A stretch of 64,000 bases of DNA from Candidatus Accumulibacter sp. ACC003 (GCF_907163085.1 NZ_CAJQTX010000004.1:452956-516955), one strand, 5' to 3'. Positions 8,093-17,500 are shown, counted from the stretch's first letter. Program-made: numbers and translations. The notes: generated by a model from the sequence alone, not told the origin.

Positions 8093-9093
8093 GGCCGCTC
8101 CCGAATAAAAACGGCGGGCAGGCTGAAGAGCAGGGCAAACGCCAGCGGCCAGGGAAACAGGTCGCGCTGCGGGCGAAGCCACTGTTCGCGTCCGGCGCTT
8201 GGCTCGAGCTGGTCGATGCGCGCGTAGACCTTCGCCAGGGCGTCGGCGTCGGTGGCGCGGAAATACTCGCCGTGCGTGATCTCGGCAATCGACTTGAGCG
8301 TGTCTTCGTCCAGGTCGTTGTTGCCTCTCGCGCCAAAGAACCCGGCCTGCGCAGCGGCGCCAACACCAATGGTATAGATGCGCAGAGCGGCATCGGCCGC
8401 CATTCTCGCCGCCGCGATCGGATCCATCAGGCCGGCGTTGTTGGCGCCGTCGGTCAACAGGATGAGCACGGTTTCGCCGTGTTCTGACGAGTTCTTTTCG
8501 GAATTCGCGGCGTTGCTGGATTCTGTCGCCGCCGCCGCGCTGGTGTGCAGGCGCTTGATCGCCAGCCCGATGGCGTCGCCAATGGCGGTCTCGGTGCCGG
8601 CGATGCCGACGACCGCTTGCTGCAGGAACTCGTCGACCGTGCGCAGGTCGGCAGTGATCGGCGCTTGCAGGTAGGGGCGTGTACCAAACAGGATCAGGCC
8701 AAGCTGGTCGCCATGGCGACGGCCGATGAACTCGCCGGCAACCGCCTGCACGACATCAAGGCGGGACGCCTTGCCGGCCATGTCGGGGGTCGCCATCGAC
8801 CCGGAAACATCGACCGCCAACAGCAGGCGCCGGCCGCTGCTTGGCACCGGCAAGGGATCGCCCAGCCACTGTGGACGCACGGCTGCCGCAACCAGCAATA
8901 GCCAGAGCAGCGCAAAGAGCAACTGGCGAGCGCGCGGACGAGCCGCCAGGTGCGGCGCGCCTGCCGCCGTGACACTGGCCGCGAAGGGCAGAAACAGCGC
9001 ATCGCCGCGCGCTTCGACCGCCGGCAGAAGGCGTGCGAGCAGCCATGGCAGGGGCAGGGCGAGGAACATCCACGGCCAGGCAAGGTGAATCAT
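8089..9093 (-). CDS. batA: BatA-like von Willebrand factor A membrane protein
   Basis: The 334-residue product starts at MIHLAWPWMFLALPLPWLLA, and the ATG overlaps the stop of the DUF4381 gene. Two N-terminal helices are followed by a VWA domain with a complete MIDAS start, LLLAVDVSGSM (D95, S97, S99), and a later LLTDGANNAG. The C-terminal helix is WPLAFALLFSLPAVFI. This is the canonical aerotolerance BatA layout. Its position between the MoxR/DUF58/DUF4381 block and batB fits co-assembly at the membrane. Confidence 0.9.
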   Translation of the reverse strand: MIHLAWPWMFLALPLPWLLARLLPAVEARGDALFLPFAASVTAAGAPHLAARPRARQLLFALLWLLLVAAAVRPQWLGDPLPVPSSGRRLLLAVDVSGSMATPDMAGKASRLDVVQAVAGEFIGRRHGDQLGLILFGTRPYLQAPITADLRTVDEFLQQAVVGIAGTETAIGDAIGLAIKRLHTSAAAATESSNAANSEKNSSEHGETVLILLTDGANNAGLMDPIAAARMAADAALRIYTIGVGAAAQAGFFGARGNNDLDEDTLKSIAEITHGEYFRATDADALAKVYARIDQLEPSAGREQWLRPQRDLFPWPLAFALLFSLPAVFIRERP

Positions 9094-9551
9094 TTGCGTG
9101 CCCTCAGAAAGCCGCGCGCACCGCTCAGCCAGGCGCTGCGATCGGCCTCGACCGGGCCGCCCCAGGCGGCACGAAGGAGAAGGCTGCCGGCGCCTCCAGC
9201 CCAGGCCCGGCCGCCGTGCGCAACGACAAAGCTGATCCAGCCCTCGCCGCTGAGGCCGGCGACGGCGGTGCGTCCAAAGCGCGCCAGCGCGTAGCGCCGC
9301 AACAGGCTTTCGATGCCGTTCGCCAGGGCCTGATCGTCGCTCGCCAGGGCTGCGAGCCGCTGTAGTTCGCGCAGCGCCAGACGGCGCCGGCGAACGGGTG
9401 GACGGGTTTGCCAGTAGGCGATTGCGGCGATGCTGATCAGTGTCAAGAAGGCCACGCCCCACCAGCCGGGTGCCAGAGGCCACCAGCCGGCGGCAGGTGG
9501 CGCATGCGCGGGCGCCAGTTGCGCGAGCCAGTCGGCCTTGGCGTCACTCAT
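9090..9551 (-). CDS. DUF4381 membrane protein of the MoxR-Bat operon
   Basis: The 153-residue product starts at MSDAKADWLAQLAPAH. A single membrane helix (GVAFLTLISIAAIAYW) near residues 32-47 is followed by a basic segment (RPPVRRRRLALREL) and a helical cytoplasmic domain. Size, topology and place between the DUF58 and batA genes match the DUF4381 family. The function is unknown. Both ends overlap neighbouring genes by 4 bases, so translation is likely coupled. Confidence 0.8.
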   Translation of the reverse strand: MSDAKADWLAQLAPAHAPPAAGWWPLAPGWWGVAFLTLISIAAIAYWQTRPPVRRRRLALRELQRLAALASDDQALANGIESLLRRYALARFGRTAVAGLSGEGWISFVVAHGGRAWAGGAGSLLLRAAWGGPVEADRSAWLSGARGFLRARK

Positions 9552-10444
9552 GACGCTTCCCGCAACAGGGGGACCAGGGTTTCGAGCACATCAGCGTGCG
9601 TCAGCAGGCGATTGAGCGGCAGATGCAGGCGCGTGCAGACGTTCGTCAAGTGTTCGTCACGGGCCCGCCAGACGTCTTGCCACGCGCGGCGACAGCGTTC
9701 GCCGTCCAACCACCACAAGCGCCCGGGCAGACCGACGCGATAGTTGCCGGCGGGCAGCCCGTCCCTTTCCAGCGAATCGATGATCCACAGCAGGCGAATG
9801 TCGTTGTGCGCGCTGGTGGCGGCCAGGAGATCGTTGGTGGTCGCGTCGAGTGTTGCGAAATCGCTCAACAGCAGGATCAAACTGCCCGGCTTGAGCAGCG
9901 GGCAAAGTGTCGAGAGCGCCGCGCGCAAGCCCTCGCCGGCCGGCGATCCGGGCGCGCGCGGTTGCGCCTCTACCAGCGCTTCGAGGATCGGCAAGACGCC
10001 GGCTTCGCGCGCACGTGCTGGCAAAATTCTCGGCGCCGCCGCGTCGGCCTTTGCGATAACCGCGCCAACGCGGTCACCGCCCAGCGCCGCCACCCAGCCG
10101 AGCAAGGCGGCGGCGCGCAGCAGCAATGCCGACTTGAGTTGCCGCTGGCTGCCGAAGAAGAGACCGGCATGCAGATCGGCGACCAGCCACACCGGACGTT
10201 CGCGTTCCTCGCCGAACAACTTGGTGTGCAGTCGCCCACGGCGTGCGCTCACGCGCCAGTCGATGGCGCGTGCGTCGTCACCCGGCGCGTAGAGACGGAC
10301 CTCTTCGAATTCCAGGCCGCGGCCGCGCTGCGCGCTGCGATGTCCGCCTCGCAACTGCGCCAGCGCCGGTCGGCGAGCGTGCAAACTGAGGCCCCGTGCG
10401 GCGCCGCGCAGGGCAGCCAGTTCCGCGAGATCGGGGATGATCAT
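9548..10444 (-). CDS. DUF58 domain protein
   Basis: The 298-residue soluble protein carries the DUF58 signature YAPGDDARAIDWRVSARRG at residues 52-70. A degenerate VWA-like fold follows (VWLVADLHAGLFFG, ILLLSDFATLDATTNDLL). DUF58 proteins are almost always encoded next to MoxR ATPases and are thought to be their partners or substrates. Here the start codon overlaps the stop of the moxR gene. No membrane segment is seen, unlike longer DUF58 proteins with two N-terminal helices. Confidence 0.88.
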   Translation of the reverse strand: MIIPDLAELAALRGAARGLSLHARRPALAQLRGGHRSAQRGRGLEFEEVRLYAPGDDARAIDWRVSARRGRLHTKLFGEERERPVWLVADLHAGLFFGSQRQLKSALLLRAAALLGWVAALGGDRVGAVIAKADAAAPRILPARAREAGVLPILEALVEAQPRAPGSPAGEGLRAALSTLCPLLKPGSLILLLSDFATLDATTNDLLAATSAHNDIRLLWIIDSLERDGLPAGNYRVGLPGRLWWLDGERCRRAWQDVWRARDEHLTNVCTRLHLPLNRLLTHADVLETLVPLLREAS

Positions 10445-11442
10445 GGCGCCGGCACCTGACGCAGCAGTTCGTCAATGCAATCCTGCGCGGTGACACCGCG
10501 CGCCTGTGCCGTGTAGTCGAGCAGCAGGCGGTGGCGCAGAGCATCGGGAGCGATCGTCAGGACGTCTTCAGGGCTGACGTAGTCGCGACCATCGAGCCAG
10601 GCGAGCGCGCGCGAGCCGCGTTCGATGGCCATTGCCGCGCGCGGACTGGCTCCCCAGCGCAGCCAGCCGGCCAGTTTGTCGCTGTAGGGCTGAGGCCTGC
10701 GGGTGGCATCGACGAGCGCCGCAATGTACTCGGCGACCGACGCGGCGAGGGTCAGATTCAAGGCTTCGCGACGTGCCGTGAAGACGGCATCAAGAGGCAG
10801 CGAATGCGCTGGCGGGGGTAGCTCGCGGCCCGCGAGCGCTTCGCGGCGCGCCAATTCCATGATGCGCAGGGTATTGGCGCGATCCGGATAGTCGACCAGG
10901 GTGTGCAGCATGAAGCGGTCGAGCTGAGCTTCCGGCAAGGGATAGGTACCTTCATGCTCGATCGGGTTTTGCGTGGCCATCACCAGGAACAGGCCGGGTA
11001 GCGAATAGGTCGCCGCGCCGACGCTGATCTGGCGCTCGGCCATGGCTTCGAGAAGCGCCGACTGCACCTTGGCCGGCGCGCGATTTATTTCGTCGGCCAG
11101 AATCAGGTTGTGGAACAGTGGCCCGCGTTGAAATTCGAAACGTCCCTCTTCGGGCCGATAGATGTCTGATCCGGTAAGGTCGGCGGGTAACATGTCGGGG
11201 GTGAACTGCACGCGCTGAAAGTCGCACTCCAGGCCGTGCGCAAGAGCCTTGACGGCACGCGTCTTGGCCAGCCCGGGAGGCCCCTCGACGAGCAGGTGGC
11301 CGTCCGCCAGCAAGGCGATGAGTAGACTCTCGACGAGTCGCTCCTGGCCGATGATCTGAGCATCGAGATAGCGGCGCAGTTCGTCGAAAACGGTCAGCGC
11401 ACGGCTGCTGGTGTGGCTCAATTCGAGGGCAGGGCTGTTCAT
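10441..11442 (-). CDS. moxR: MoxR family AAA+ ATPase
   Basis: The 333-residue product has Walker A GPPGLAKT (54-61), Walker B LILADEIN (D117, E118) and sensor-type sequence MATQNPIEHEGTYPLPEAQLDRF, all typical of MoxR ATPases. It is the first gene of a seven-gene minus-strand operon running to 4192. MoxR proteins act as chaperone-like ATPases that work with the VWA proteins made from the same operon. The promoter must lie in the 759 bp shared with the divergent glgB gene. I saw no clear promoter. Confidence 0.93.
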   Translation of the reverse strand: MNSPALELSHTSSRALTVFDELRRYLDAQIIGQERLVESLLIALLADGHLLVEGPPGLAKTRAVKALAHGLECDFQRVQFTPDMLPADLTGSDIYRPEEGRFEFQRGPLFHNLILADEINRAPAKVQSALLEAMAERQISVGAATYSLPGLFLVMATQNPIEHEGTYPLPEAQLDRFMLHTLVDYPDRANTLRIMELARREALAGRELPPPAHSLPLDAVFTARREALNLTLAASVAEYIAALVDATRRPQPYSDKLAGWLRWGASPRAAMAIERGSRALAWLDGRDYVSPEDVLTIAPDALRHRLLLDYTAQARGVTAQDCIDELLRQVPAP

Positions 11443-12201
11443 GTCATGGTCCGTGCTGATGGTCAGAAATTGGCGTGATTGCTCATCTTTGTCGGCAGCC
11501 GCGCCGGCGGGATGACGGCAGCCGGATGGCTGGTTGCGCTTGCTGGCGAGCCGCCAGGAATTGCCCTGTCATTCCCGGGTCGCCATCGATGGCGATTCTG
11601 GCGGGCAATCCAGGCCAGGGGAAAAGAGCTCTGCGACGCACTGAGGCGATCCGAGCGCAAGAGTTCCGCGGCTGCCAGGGTTGGTAACTCCGGTGCTGGT
11701 CGTCGGCAGCAGCACCCTTCCGACAAGCCGGAGCATGCGCCGGGGACGCTTAAAGACAACTTAAGGAGACTTTTGACCATCCTGCTGCAAAGGAAAAGCA
11801 CTGGCCAGTGCGCTTTGGCAGCCTTTGCTGCGCTACGTCGGTGCATAGTGTTTTGCGCGGATGGCGGCAATTGCACGGCCTCGCCGGCTGGCGCAGTTAG
11901 CTGGAAAACGGCCAGTCGGCACGCCCAGGCGTCGATTCTTCGCTCGTCGGCGTACGCCGAGCGGTTCGCGATCGGCGTCATCACCGAAGAGTGAGCGGCC
12001 GCGTTGGCGCTTTGTCCATACCGTGCTTGTGGTCGTAATGACCACGCAGTAGACTGTTTGCCGAGCCGTGTGGGGTGCGCGAGGGAAGGCGCATGCGCCG
12101 TGCGCCGCCGCAGTCTGGCGTGCGCAGAAGACGATCCCCACCATTTTCTGGCCGCGGTCCGCATGCGTGCCGTGGCGTCAACACAAAAATAGAGAAGGCA
12201 T
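11443..12201. other. non-coding gap between divergent moxR and glgB
   Basis: I find no convincing gene in these 759 bp, only compositionally driven frames with unlikely amino-acid content. The gap holds a perfect 16-bp palindrome, TCGCCATCGATGGCGA at 11580-11595. It lies within TGTCATTCCCG...GCGGGCAATCCAGG (11567-11614), which resembles the dispersed CATTCCCGC/GCGGGAATCC repeats of many proteobacteria. Promoters for moxR and glgB must also be here. Confidence 0.5.
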
Positions 12202-14391
12202 ATGAAACAGGCAGAACGCAGCACGGCACCGACGCTCAATGACAGCCAAATCAAGATCATCGAGGCCAGACATCACGATCCGTTCGAGGTGCTCGGCAAA
12301 CATCCGAACGAAGACGGCGTAGAGGTCTGCGTCTATATTCCGCATGCCGTGGAAGTATCCATCCTGGAAGGAAATCGGCCGCTGGAACGTGTCGGTGAAA
12401 GCGATTTCTTCAAGTGGCGCGGCGCGGCAAGCGACGTTCCGGAGCACTATCGGCTGATCTGGCTCGACGATGCACGTCGCCAGCATATTGCCCACGATCC
12501 CTATTCGTACGCACCGCAGATCGGTGACCTCGACCTGCACTTGCTGAGCGCCGGCAATCACCGCCACGCCTACAAGGTTCTCGGCGCCAATTGCCGCGAA
12601 GTGGACGGCGTCGCCGGCGTCTTGTTCGCCGTCTGGGCGCCGAACGCCGAGCGCGTCAGCGTCGTCGGCGACTTCAATCGCTGGGACGGTCGTCGCCACC
12701 AGATGCGTGTGCGTCCAGGCAGCGGCGTCTGGGAGATCTTCATTCCCGATCTTGCACCGGGGGCGTTCTATCGCTTCGAGATCAGGAATCGGCAAAGCGG
12801 CGAGGTGCTGCTGAAGTCCGATCCCTACGGGCAGCAGTTCGAGGCCCGCCCGAAGACCTCGTCAATCGTCGTCGGTGAAAGCGAGCACGTCTGGCAGGAC
12901 GGCGTGTGGATGGCGAGCCGCGCCGAGTGGGACTGGCAGCATTCGCCGATGTCGGTCTACGAGGTGCATCTGGGCTCGTGGCAGCGCGGGCCCGAGGGCG
13001 AATTTCTGAACTACCGCGAACTGGCGGTCAGACTCGTCGACTACGTTTTACGCATGGGCTTCACGCACGTCGAGTTGCTGCCGGTCACCGAGCACCCCTT
13101 CGACCTCTCGTGGGGCTATCAGGCGACGGGCTATTTCGCGCCGACCAGCCGTTTTGGCACGCCGGACGATTTTCGCTTCTTCGTCGACCACCTGCATGCG
13201 CACGGCATCGGCGTGATTCTCGACTGGGTACCGGCGCACTTCCCGAAGGACGCTTTCGCCCTGGCACGTTTCGACGGCACCGCGCTGTACGAGCACGAGG
13301 ATCCGCGCAAGGGCGAGCACCTCGATTGGTCGACGCTGATCTTCAACTTCGGCCGCAACGAAGTCAGAAACTTCCTCGTCGCCAGCGCGCTGTACTGGTT
13401 GCGCGAGATGCACCTCGACGGCTTGCGCGTCGATGCCGTGGCGTCGATGCTGTACCTGGACTATTCGCGTGAGGACTGGATCCCGAATATCTACGGCGGC
13501 CGCGAGAACCTCGAGGCGATCGGCTTTCTGCGCGAGCTCAACAGCGTCACGCACGTCGAATGTCCGGGTGCCTTGATCATCGCCGAGGAATCGACCTCGT
13601 GGCCACAGGTGACGCGGCCGGTCTATCTCGGCGGCCTCGGCTTCGACATCAAGTGGAACATGGGCTGGATGAACGACACGCTGCGCTATATCGCGCAGGA
13701 ACCGATCTATCGACAGTATCACCACAACCTGTTGACTTTCAGCATGCTCTACTCGTTCACCGAGAACTTCATGCTGCCGTTCTCGCACGACGAGGTGGTG
13801 CACGGCAAAGGCTCGATGCTGAACAAGATGCCGGGCGACGAATGGCAACGCTTCGCCAACCTGCGCACGCTCTACAGCTATATGTTCACGCACCCCGGCA
13901 AGAAGCTGCTGTTCATGGGAACCGAGTTCGGCCAGGGGCTGGAATGGAACAGCGCCGGCGTCCTCGACTGGTACGTCCTGGAATACCCGCTGCACGCCGG
14001 CATGCAACTGCTGGTGAGCGATCTCAACCATCTTTATCGCAACAGCGCGCCCCTGTACGCCCACGAGTTCGAGTGGACGGGCTTTGACTGGATCGACTGT
14101 AGCGATTCCGCGCAGTCAGTACTCAGCTTCGTGCGCCGGGCGGGATCCGAGTTCTTGATCGTCGTTGTCAACCTGACGCCAGTGCCGCGCCGCTGCTACC
14201 GCATCGGCGTTCCCGAGGAGGGTGCGTATAGCGAGATCTTCAACTCCGATTCGCATTTCTACGGCGGCAGCAACATCGGCAATGGGCAGGATGTGCTGTT
14301 TGCCGAATCGATCCCGTGGATGAATCGTGCGCACTCGCTGGAGATCACCGTGCCGCCGCTGGCGACGATCGTTCTGGCGCCGCTTCGCTAG
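12202..14391 (+). CDS. glgB: 1,4-alpha-glucan branching enzyme
   Basis: The 729-residue enzyme transfers alpha-1,4-glucan segments to alpha-1,6 branch points in glycogen synthesis. An N-terminal glycogen-branching/CBM48 region ([12 protein letters not shown], then [19 protein letters not shown]) precedes the GH13 barrel. Catalytic residues are visible: the nucleophile in DGLRVDAV (D411), the acid in IAEESTSWP (E462) and [12 protein letters not shown] for the transition-state Asp. The start at 12202 follows an AGAGAAGG sequence. It stands alone on the plus strand, convergent with the kinase-phosphatase gene. malQ lies 22 kb away on the minus strand. Confidence 0.97.
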   Translation: MKQAERSTAPTLNDSQIKIIEARHHDPFEVLGKHPNEDGVEVCVYIPHAVEVSILEGNRPLERVGESDFFKWRGAASDVPEHYRLIWLDDARRQHIAHDPYSYAPQIGDLDLHLLSAGNHRHAYKVLGANCREVDGVAGVLFAVWAPNAERVSVVGDFNRWDGRRHQMRVRPGSGVWEIFIPDLAPGAFYRFEIRNRQSGEVLLKSDPYGQQFEARPKTSSIVVGESEHVWQDGVWMASRAEWDWQHSPMSVYEVHLGSWQRGPEGEFLNYRELAVRLVDYVLRMGFTHVELLPVTEHPFDLSWGYQATGYFAPTSRFGTPDDFRFFVDHLHAHGIGVILDWVPAHFPKDAFALARFDGTALYEHEDPRKGEHLDWSTLIFNFGRNEVRNFLVASALYWLREMHLDGLRVDAVASMLYLDYSREDWIPNIYGGRENLEAIGFLRELNSVTHVECPGALIIAEESTSWPQVTRPVYLGGLGFDIKWNMGWMNDTLRYIAQEPIYRQYHHNLLTFSMLYSFTENFMLPFSHDEVVHGKGSMLNKMPGDEWQRFANLRTLYSYMFTHPGKKLLFMGTEFGQGLEWNSAGVLDWYVLEYPLHAGMQLLVSDLNHLYRNSAPLYAHEFEWTGFDWIDCSDSAQSVLSFVRRAGSEFLIVVVNLTPVPRRCYRIGVPEEGAYSEIFNSDSHFYGGSNIGNGQDVLFAESIPWMNRAHSLEITVPPLATIVLAPLR

Positions 14392-14415
14392 CGCCGCCGA
14401 CCCGTTCCGGGGCCA

Positions 14416-14435
14416 GCGCTCGCCATGGCGAGCGC
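14416..14435. terminator. possible bidirectional terminator between glgB and the kinase gene
   Basis: A perfect 20-bp palindrome, GCGCTCGCCATGGCGAGCGC, lies 25 bp after the glgB stop and 64 bp beyond the stop of the convergent phosphatase-kinase gene. It has no T-run, so intrinsic termination is only possible, not certain. Confidence 0.4.
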
Positions 14436-14499
14436 CGGTTGGGCCGCCGCCGATCGTCGGCGGTGGCTCGCCGGAGCATCGAGACGCGTGTTGACGCGC

Positions 14500-16236
14500 C
14501 TATTTCACGAGCGTGTTCGTGCTGAGCAAGAACAGGACGATCATCGCCAGCAAGAGCGACAGGCCCTGCCAGAAGCGCAGCGGGTAGCGTTCGATCAGCG
14601 GTGGAGGGCGTCCTTCCAGCAGCGCCTGGTTGGGGTGCCTGAGGTCATGGGTGAATTCGGAGAGTTCCTGGTAGCGCTGGTTGGGGTCCGGGTGGACCGC
14701 TTTGGCGAGCGTCGCGTCGACCCAGGCCGGGATCTCGCGCTGTTCGTCGAGTACCGATCGGTAGCGCAGTTTTCTCTGCGCCGCCCGGGTTCTTGATTTT
14801 GCCACCTCGGCGCCGTACGGCAGTCGTCCCGAGAGCATCTGGTAGGCAATGACGCCAAGCGAGAAGAGGTCGGAGCACGGCCGGCCGGCCTCGCCGAGGA
14901 AGTACTCGGGCGCGGTATATTGAACGGTCCCGAGAATGTGCGGCTGCACGTTTGCGCTGCCCGCTTCGGCGAGTCCGGACACGCGCGCGGCGCCGAAATC
15001 GATGATCTTTACGGTGCCGGATGCGTCGATCATGACGTTGTTCGGCCGCAGATCCTGGTGCAGCATTTCCATCCGATGGAAGGCGAGCAGGCCTCTGGCG
15101 ATTTGTTCGACGATGCGCCGCACCGTTTCAAGTTCGGGAGCGGGATTGTCGACTAGCCACTGCGCCAGCGTCTGGCCTTCGACGTACTCGGTGACGACGT
15201 AGAGGTAGTTGCGTTTGCGCGCCGGCGGGCAGGGTTTCAGCACGTGCGCGCTGTTGATGCGGCGGGCGATCCACTCTTCCAGCATGAACCGTTCCAGATA
15301 CGCGGGGTCGCCGCGCAGGTCAATCGACGGGATTTTGATGATCACCGGTAGGCCGCTGTCGCTGTCCTCGGCCAGATAAATATGGCTGCGGCTGCTGCCG
15401 TGGACCTCGCGTACGATCCGGTAGCCGTCGAAGGACATCCTGGCTTCGAGGATGGGCGGCGGCGGCAGCTCGGCCCACTGCTGGTAGAGTTCGTTGGCCG
15501 CCGGCTGGGGCAGCGTTTCGATGCCGATGATCTGGATCGTCAGATTGTCCTGGCTGCCCTGCGCGTAGGCTTCATCGGCGATTAATTTGGCGGCGCTGTC
15601 GAGATCGGCCCGGCACCGGCCAATGGTCGCGACGATGAATCGTGCTGCGGCAAATTCGTAGATGCCGTCGGTCGCCAGGACGAACAGATCGCCTTCCTCG
15701 ATCTGCAGCGCCTGATAGTCGATTTCGAGTTGTTCGCTGACGCCGAGGGCCCGGCTGAGATAACTCTTGTCCGCTGAAACAAGCAGGCGGTGGTCGTTGG
15801 TCAACTGCTCGAGGGTGTCGTCGCGCAGGCGATAAACACGGCTGTCGCCGACGTGGAAAACGTGCGCGGTGGTGGACTTGATGATCAGCGCGCTGAGCGT
15901 GCTCACGTAACCGCGGTTCATGTCGTAGCGGTACTGGCTTTGTCGGCTCTGCGAGTACAGCCAGGAGTTCGTTGCCATCAACACCCGCTGCGCCGACGAC
16001 TTGACCGACCAGGCTTCCGAGGTGCAGTAGTAGTCGTCGAGGAAGCTCTTGACGGCTGACTCGCTGGCGATGTGGCCGACGTCGCTGCTGCTGATGCCAT
16101 CGGCGATGGCAATGGCGATTCCTTTTGAACCGAGTTGCGGTTCTTCAGGGATGCACAGGCCATGAAAATCCTGATTGATTTCCTTGCGGCCGCGGTCGGA
16201 GTACTGACCAACGGAGAGAGTGAGTTTACCGGACAT
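14500..16236 (-). CDS. PP2C phosphatase / Ser-Thr kinase fusion
   Basis: The 578-residue bifunctional signalling protein has a PP2C phosphatase domain at about residues 1-245 with all metal-binding motifs (INQDF, IADGISS, HVGDSRVYRL, ATDGIYEF, GSQDNLT). A eukaryotic-type kinase domain follows at about 265-545: a lysine in VIIKIPS, the catalytic loop LHQDLRPNNV (D395) and the DFGAA motif. A C-terminal membrane helix (LSLLLAMIVLFLLS) ends it. The glycine-rich loop is poorly conserved. Genes of this architecture are known beside nitrate/nitrite transporters. Here the formate/nitrite channel gene is immediately upstream, separated by a strong hairpin. The target proteins are unknown. Confidence 0.92.
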   Translation of the reverse strand: MSGKLTLSVGQYSDRGRKEINQDFHGLCIPEEPQLGSKGIAIAIADGISSSDVGHIASESAVKSFLDDYYCTSEAWSVKSSAQRVLMATNSWLYSQSRQSQYRYDMNRGYVSTLSALIIKSTTAHVFHVGDSRVYRLRDDTLEQLTNDHRLLVSADKSYLSRALGVSEQLEIDYQALQIEEGDLFVLATDGIYEFAAARFIVATIGRCRADLDSAAKLIADEAYAQGSQDNLTIQIIGIETLPQPAANELYQQWAELPPPPILEARMSFDGYRIVREVHGSSRSHIYLAEDSDSGLPVIIKIPSIDLRGDPAYLERFMLEEWIARRINSAHVLKPCPPARKRNYLYVVTEYVEGQTLAQWLVDNPAPELETVRRIVEQIARGLLAFHRMEMLHQDLRPNNVMIDASGTVKIIDFGAARVSGLAEAGSANVQPHILGTVQYTAPEYFLGEAGRPCSDLFSLGVIAYQMLSGRLPYGAEVAKSRTRAAQRKLRYRSVLDEQREIPAWVDATLAKAVHPDPNQRYQELSEFTHDLRHPNQALLEGRPPPLIERYPLRFWQGLSLLLAMIVLFLLSTNTLVK

Positions 16237-16255
16237 GGCGCATGGCTGATGGTTT

Positions 16256-16287
16256 GAGCGTCGCGCCGCGCCGGCGGCGCGACGCTC
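16256..16287 (-). terminator. intercistronic hairpin between channel and kinase genes
   Basis: This is a perfect 14-bp stem (GAGCGTCGCGCCGC at 16256-16269 and its complement at 16274-16287) with a 4-base loop. It lies in the 65-bp gap between the channel stop and the kinase start. There is no U-run after it on the minus strand, so partial termination or 3'-end protection of the channel mRNA are both possible. Confidence 0.6.
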
Positions 16288-16301
16288 GTGCCGAGTACTG
16301 C

Positions 16302-17156
16302 TCAGGCGGCGTTGCGCTTGGCGGCGCTGCGCAGCTGCGTCGCGTAGTCGGCGTTGCGCTTTGGCGCCGTGCGCACGTGCGTCGAGTACAGCGTCAGGCC
16401 GACAAAGGCCAGGCCACCGACCAGGTTGCCGAGCACCGTCGGGATCTCGTTCCAGACCATGTAGTCATAGATCGAGAAGTTGCCACCGAGCATCAGGCCC
16501 GACGGAAACAGGTACATGTTCACGATCGAGTGTTCGAAGCCCATGTAGAAGAAGAGCATGATCGGCATCCACATCGCCAGGACCTTGCCCGACACGTTGG
16601 TCGACACCATCGCGCCGACGACGCCCGTGGAAACCATCCAGTTACACAGCACGCCGCGGACGAACAGCGTCAGCATGCCCGCTGCACCGTGCGCGGCGTA
16701 GCCGACCGTACGGCTTTCGCCGATGACGCCGATTTTCTGTCCGACGATGTTGGGTTCGGTGGTGAAGCCGTAGGTGAAGATGATCGCCATCATCACCGCG
16801 ACGGTCAGCGCGCCGGCGAAGTTGCCGACAAAGACCAGGCCCCAGTTACGCAGAACGCCGCCCACGGTCACCCCTGGTCGCTTGTCGATCAAGGCCAGTG
16901 GGCACAGCGTGAACACCCCGGTCAACAGGTCGAAGCCGAGCAGGTACAGGATGCAGAAGCCGACCGGGAAAAGAATCGCGCCGGCGAGTGGCTGGCCGGT
17001 CTGGACGTTGATGGTTATGGCAAAAGCCGCGGCAAGCGCGAGGATGGCGCCGGCCATGTAGGCCCGAACGAGCGTGTCACGAGTGGACATGAAGACCTTG
17101 GCTTCGCCGGCGTCGACCATTTTGGTGACGAACTCTGTAGGTGCTAGGTAGGACAT
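16302..17156 (-). CDS. formate/nitrite transporter family channel
   Basis: The 284-residue FNT-family membrane protein belongs to a family that forms pentameric channels for small monovalent anions (formate, nitrite, hydrosulfide). About six hydrophobic helices are visible, with family signatures such as GFDLLTGVFTLCPLAL, NWGLVFVGNFAGAL and CNWMVSTGV, and a late GFEHSIVNMY. Neighbours are a divergent cyanase and a downstream kinase-phosphatase, so nitrite or cyanate uptake for nitrogen assimilation is the likeliest role. Substrate choice cannot be read from sequence. A sigma-54-like promoter and a folded leader precede it. Confidence 0.92.
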   Translation of the reverse strand: MSYLAPTEFVTKMVDAGEAKVFMSTRDTLVRAYMAGAILALAAAFAITINVQTGQPLAGAILFPVGFCILYLLGFDLLTGVFTLCPLALIDKRPGVTVGGVLRNWGLVFVGNFAGALTVAVMMAIIFTYGFTTEPNIVGQKIGVIGESRTVGYAAHGAAGMLTLFVRGVLCNWMVSTGVVGAMVSTNVSGKVLAMWMPIMLFFYMGFEHSIVNMYLFPSGLMLGGNFSIYDYMVWNEIPTVLGNLVGGLAFVGLTLYSTHVRTAPKRNADYATQLRSAAKRNAA

Positions 17157-17192
17157 GATGTTTCCCCTGGGTGAGTGATGGGTCGCGTTGGC

Positions 17193-17248
17193 GATAAAGG
17201 CGTCCCCCGCCAGCTCGCACCGCTGGCGCGGTACGAGACGCCTTTATC
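17193..17248 (-). promoter_or_regulatory. nested hairpin in the channel-gene leader
   Basis: The outer arms GATAAAGGCGTC (17193-17204) and GACGCCTTTATC (17237-17248) pair perfectly over 12 bp. Inside them CGCCAGC (17208-17214) pairs with GCTGGCG (17222-17228). The structure lies 37-92 bases before the FNT start codon and downstream of the sigma-54-like promoter, so it would be in the mRNA leader. A regulatory RNA role is inference. Confidence 0.55.
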
Positions 17249-17323
17249 CATTCGCACGCCCGTGCAGACGCATCGTTGCTGCACTGGCGTCAAGCCGCTA
17301 TCGGCTTGGCTTGAACAAGGCAA

Positions 17324-17339
17324 AGCACGTATCGTGCCA
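17324..17339 (-). promoter_or_regulatory. sigma-54-like promoter for the FNT channel gene
   Basis: On the minus strand the sequence is TGGCACGATACGTGCT. This matches the TGGCACG-N4-TTGCW consensus at every position except the first T of the -12 element, with exact GG-to-GC spacing. Transcription would start near 17312, giving a leader of about 155 nt to the ATG at 17156. Confidence 0.6.
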
Positions 17340-17500
17340 GCCACATCAAGACCTGCCGACAATGCTCCGCGTCGCCCGGGCGACCCGCGCAAGCCGATTC
17401 CTGCCCTCTCGTGGGGCGTGCCTGACGCGATTGCGCTTTCATTTGGTGCGGCGCAGCAGGCTGCCGAGAATTCGCCCGTCGCCGGCGATCGCGGCCGGCA

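Noticed and set aside
11463-12260. 265-codon minus-strand frame and 171-codon plus-strand frame in the moxR-glgB gap
   Set aside because: They overlap each other, have no domain, and the minus-strand frame runs into the glgB start. The region reads as non-coding.
16242-17147. 301-codon plus-strand frame opposite the FNT channel
   Set aside because: It is antisense to a clear membrane protein. Its charged His/Gln/Arg-rich translation is typical of shadow frames.
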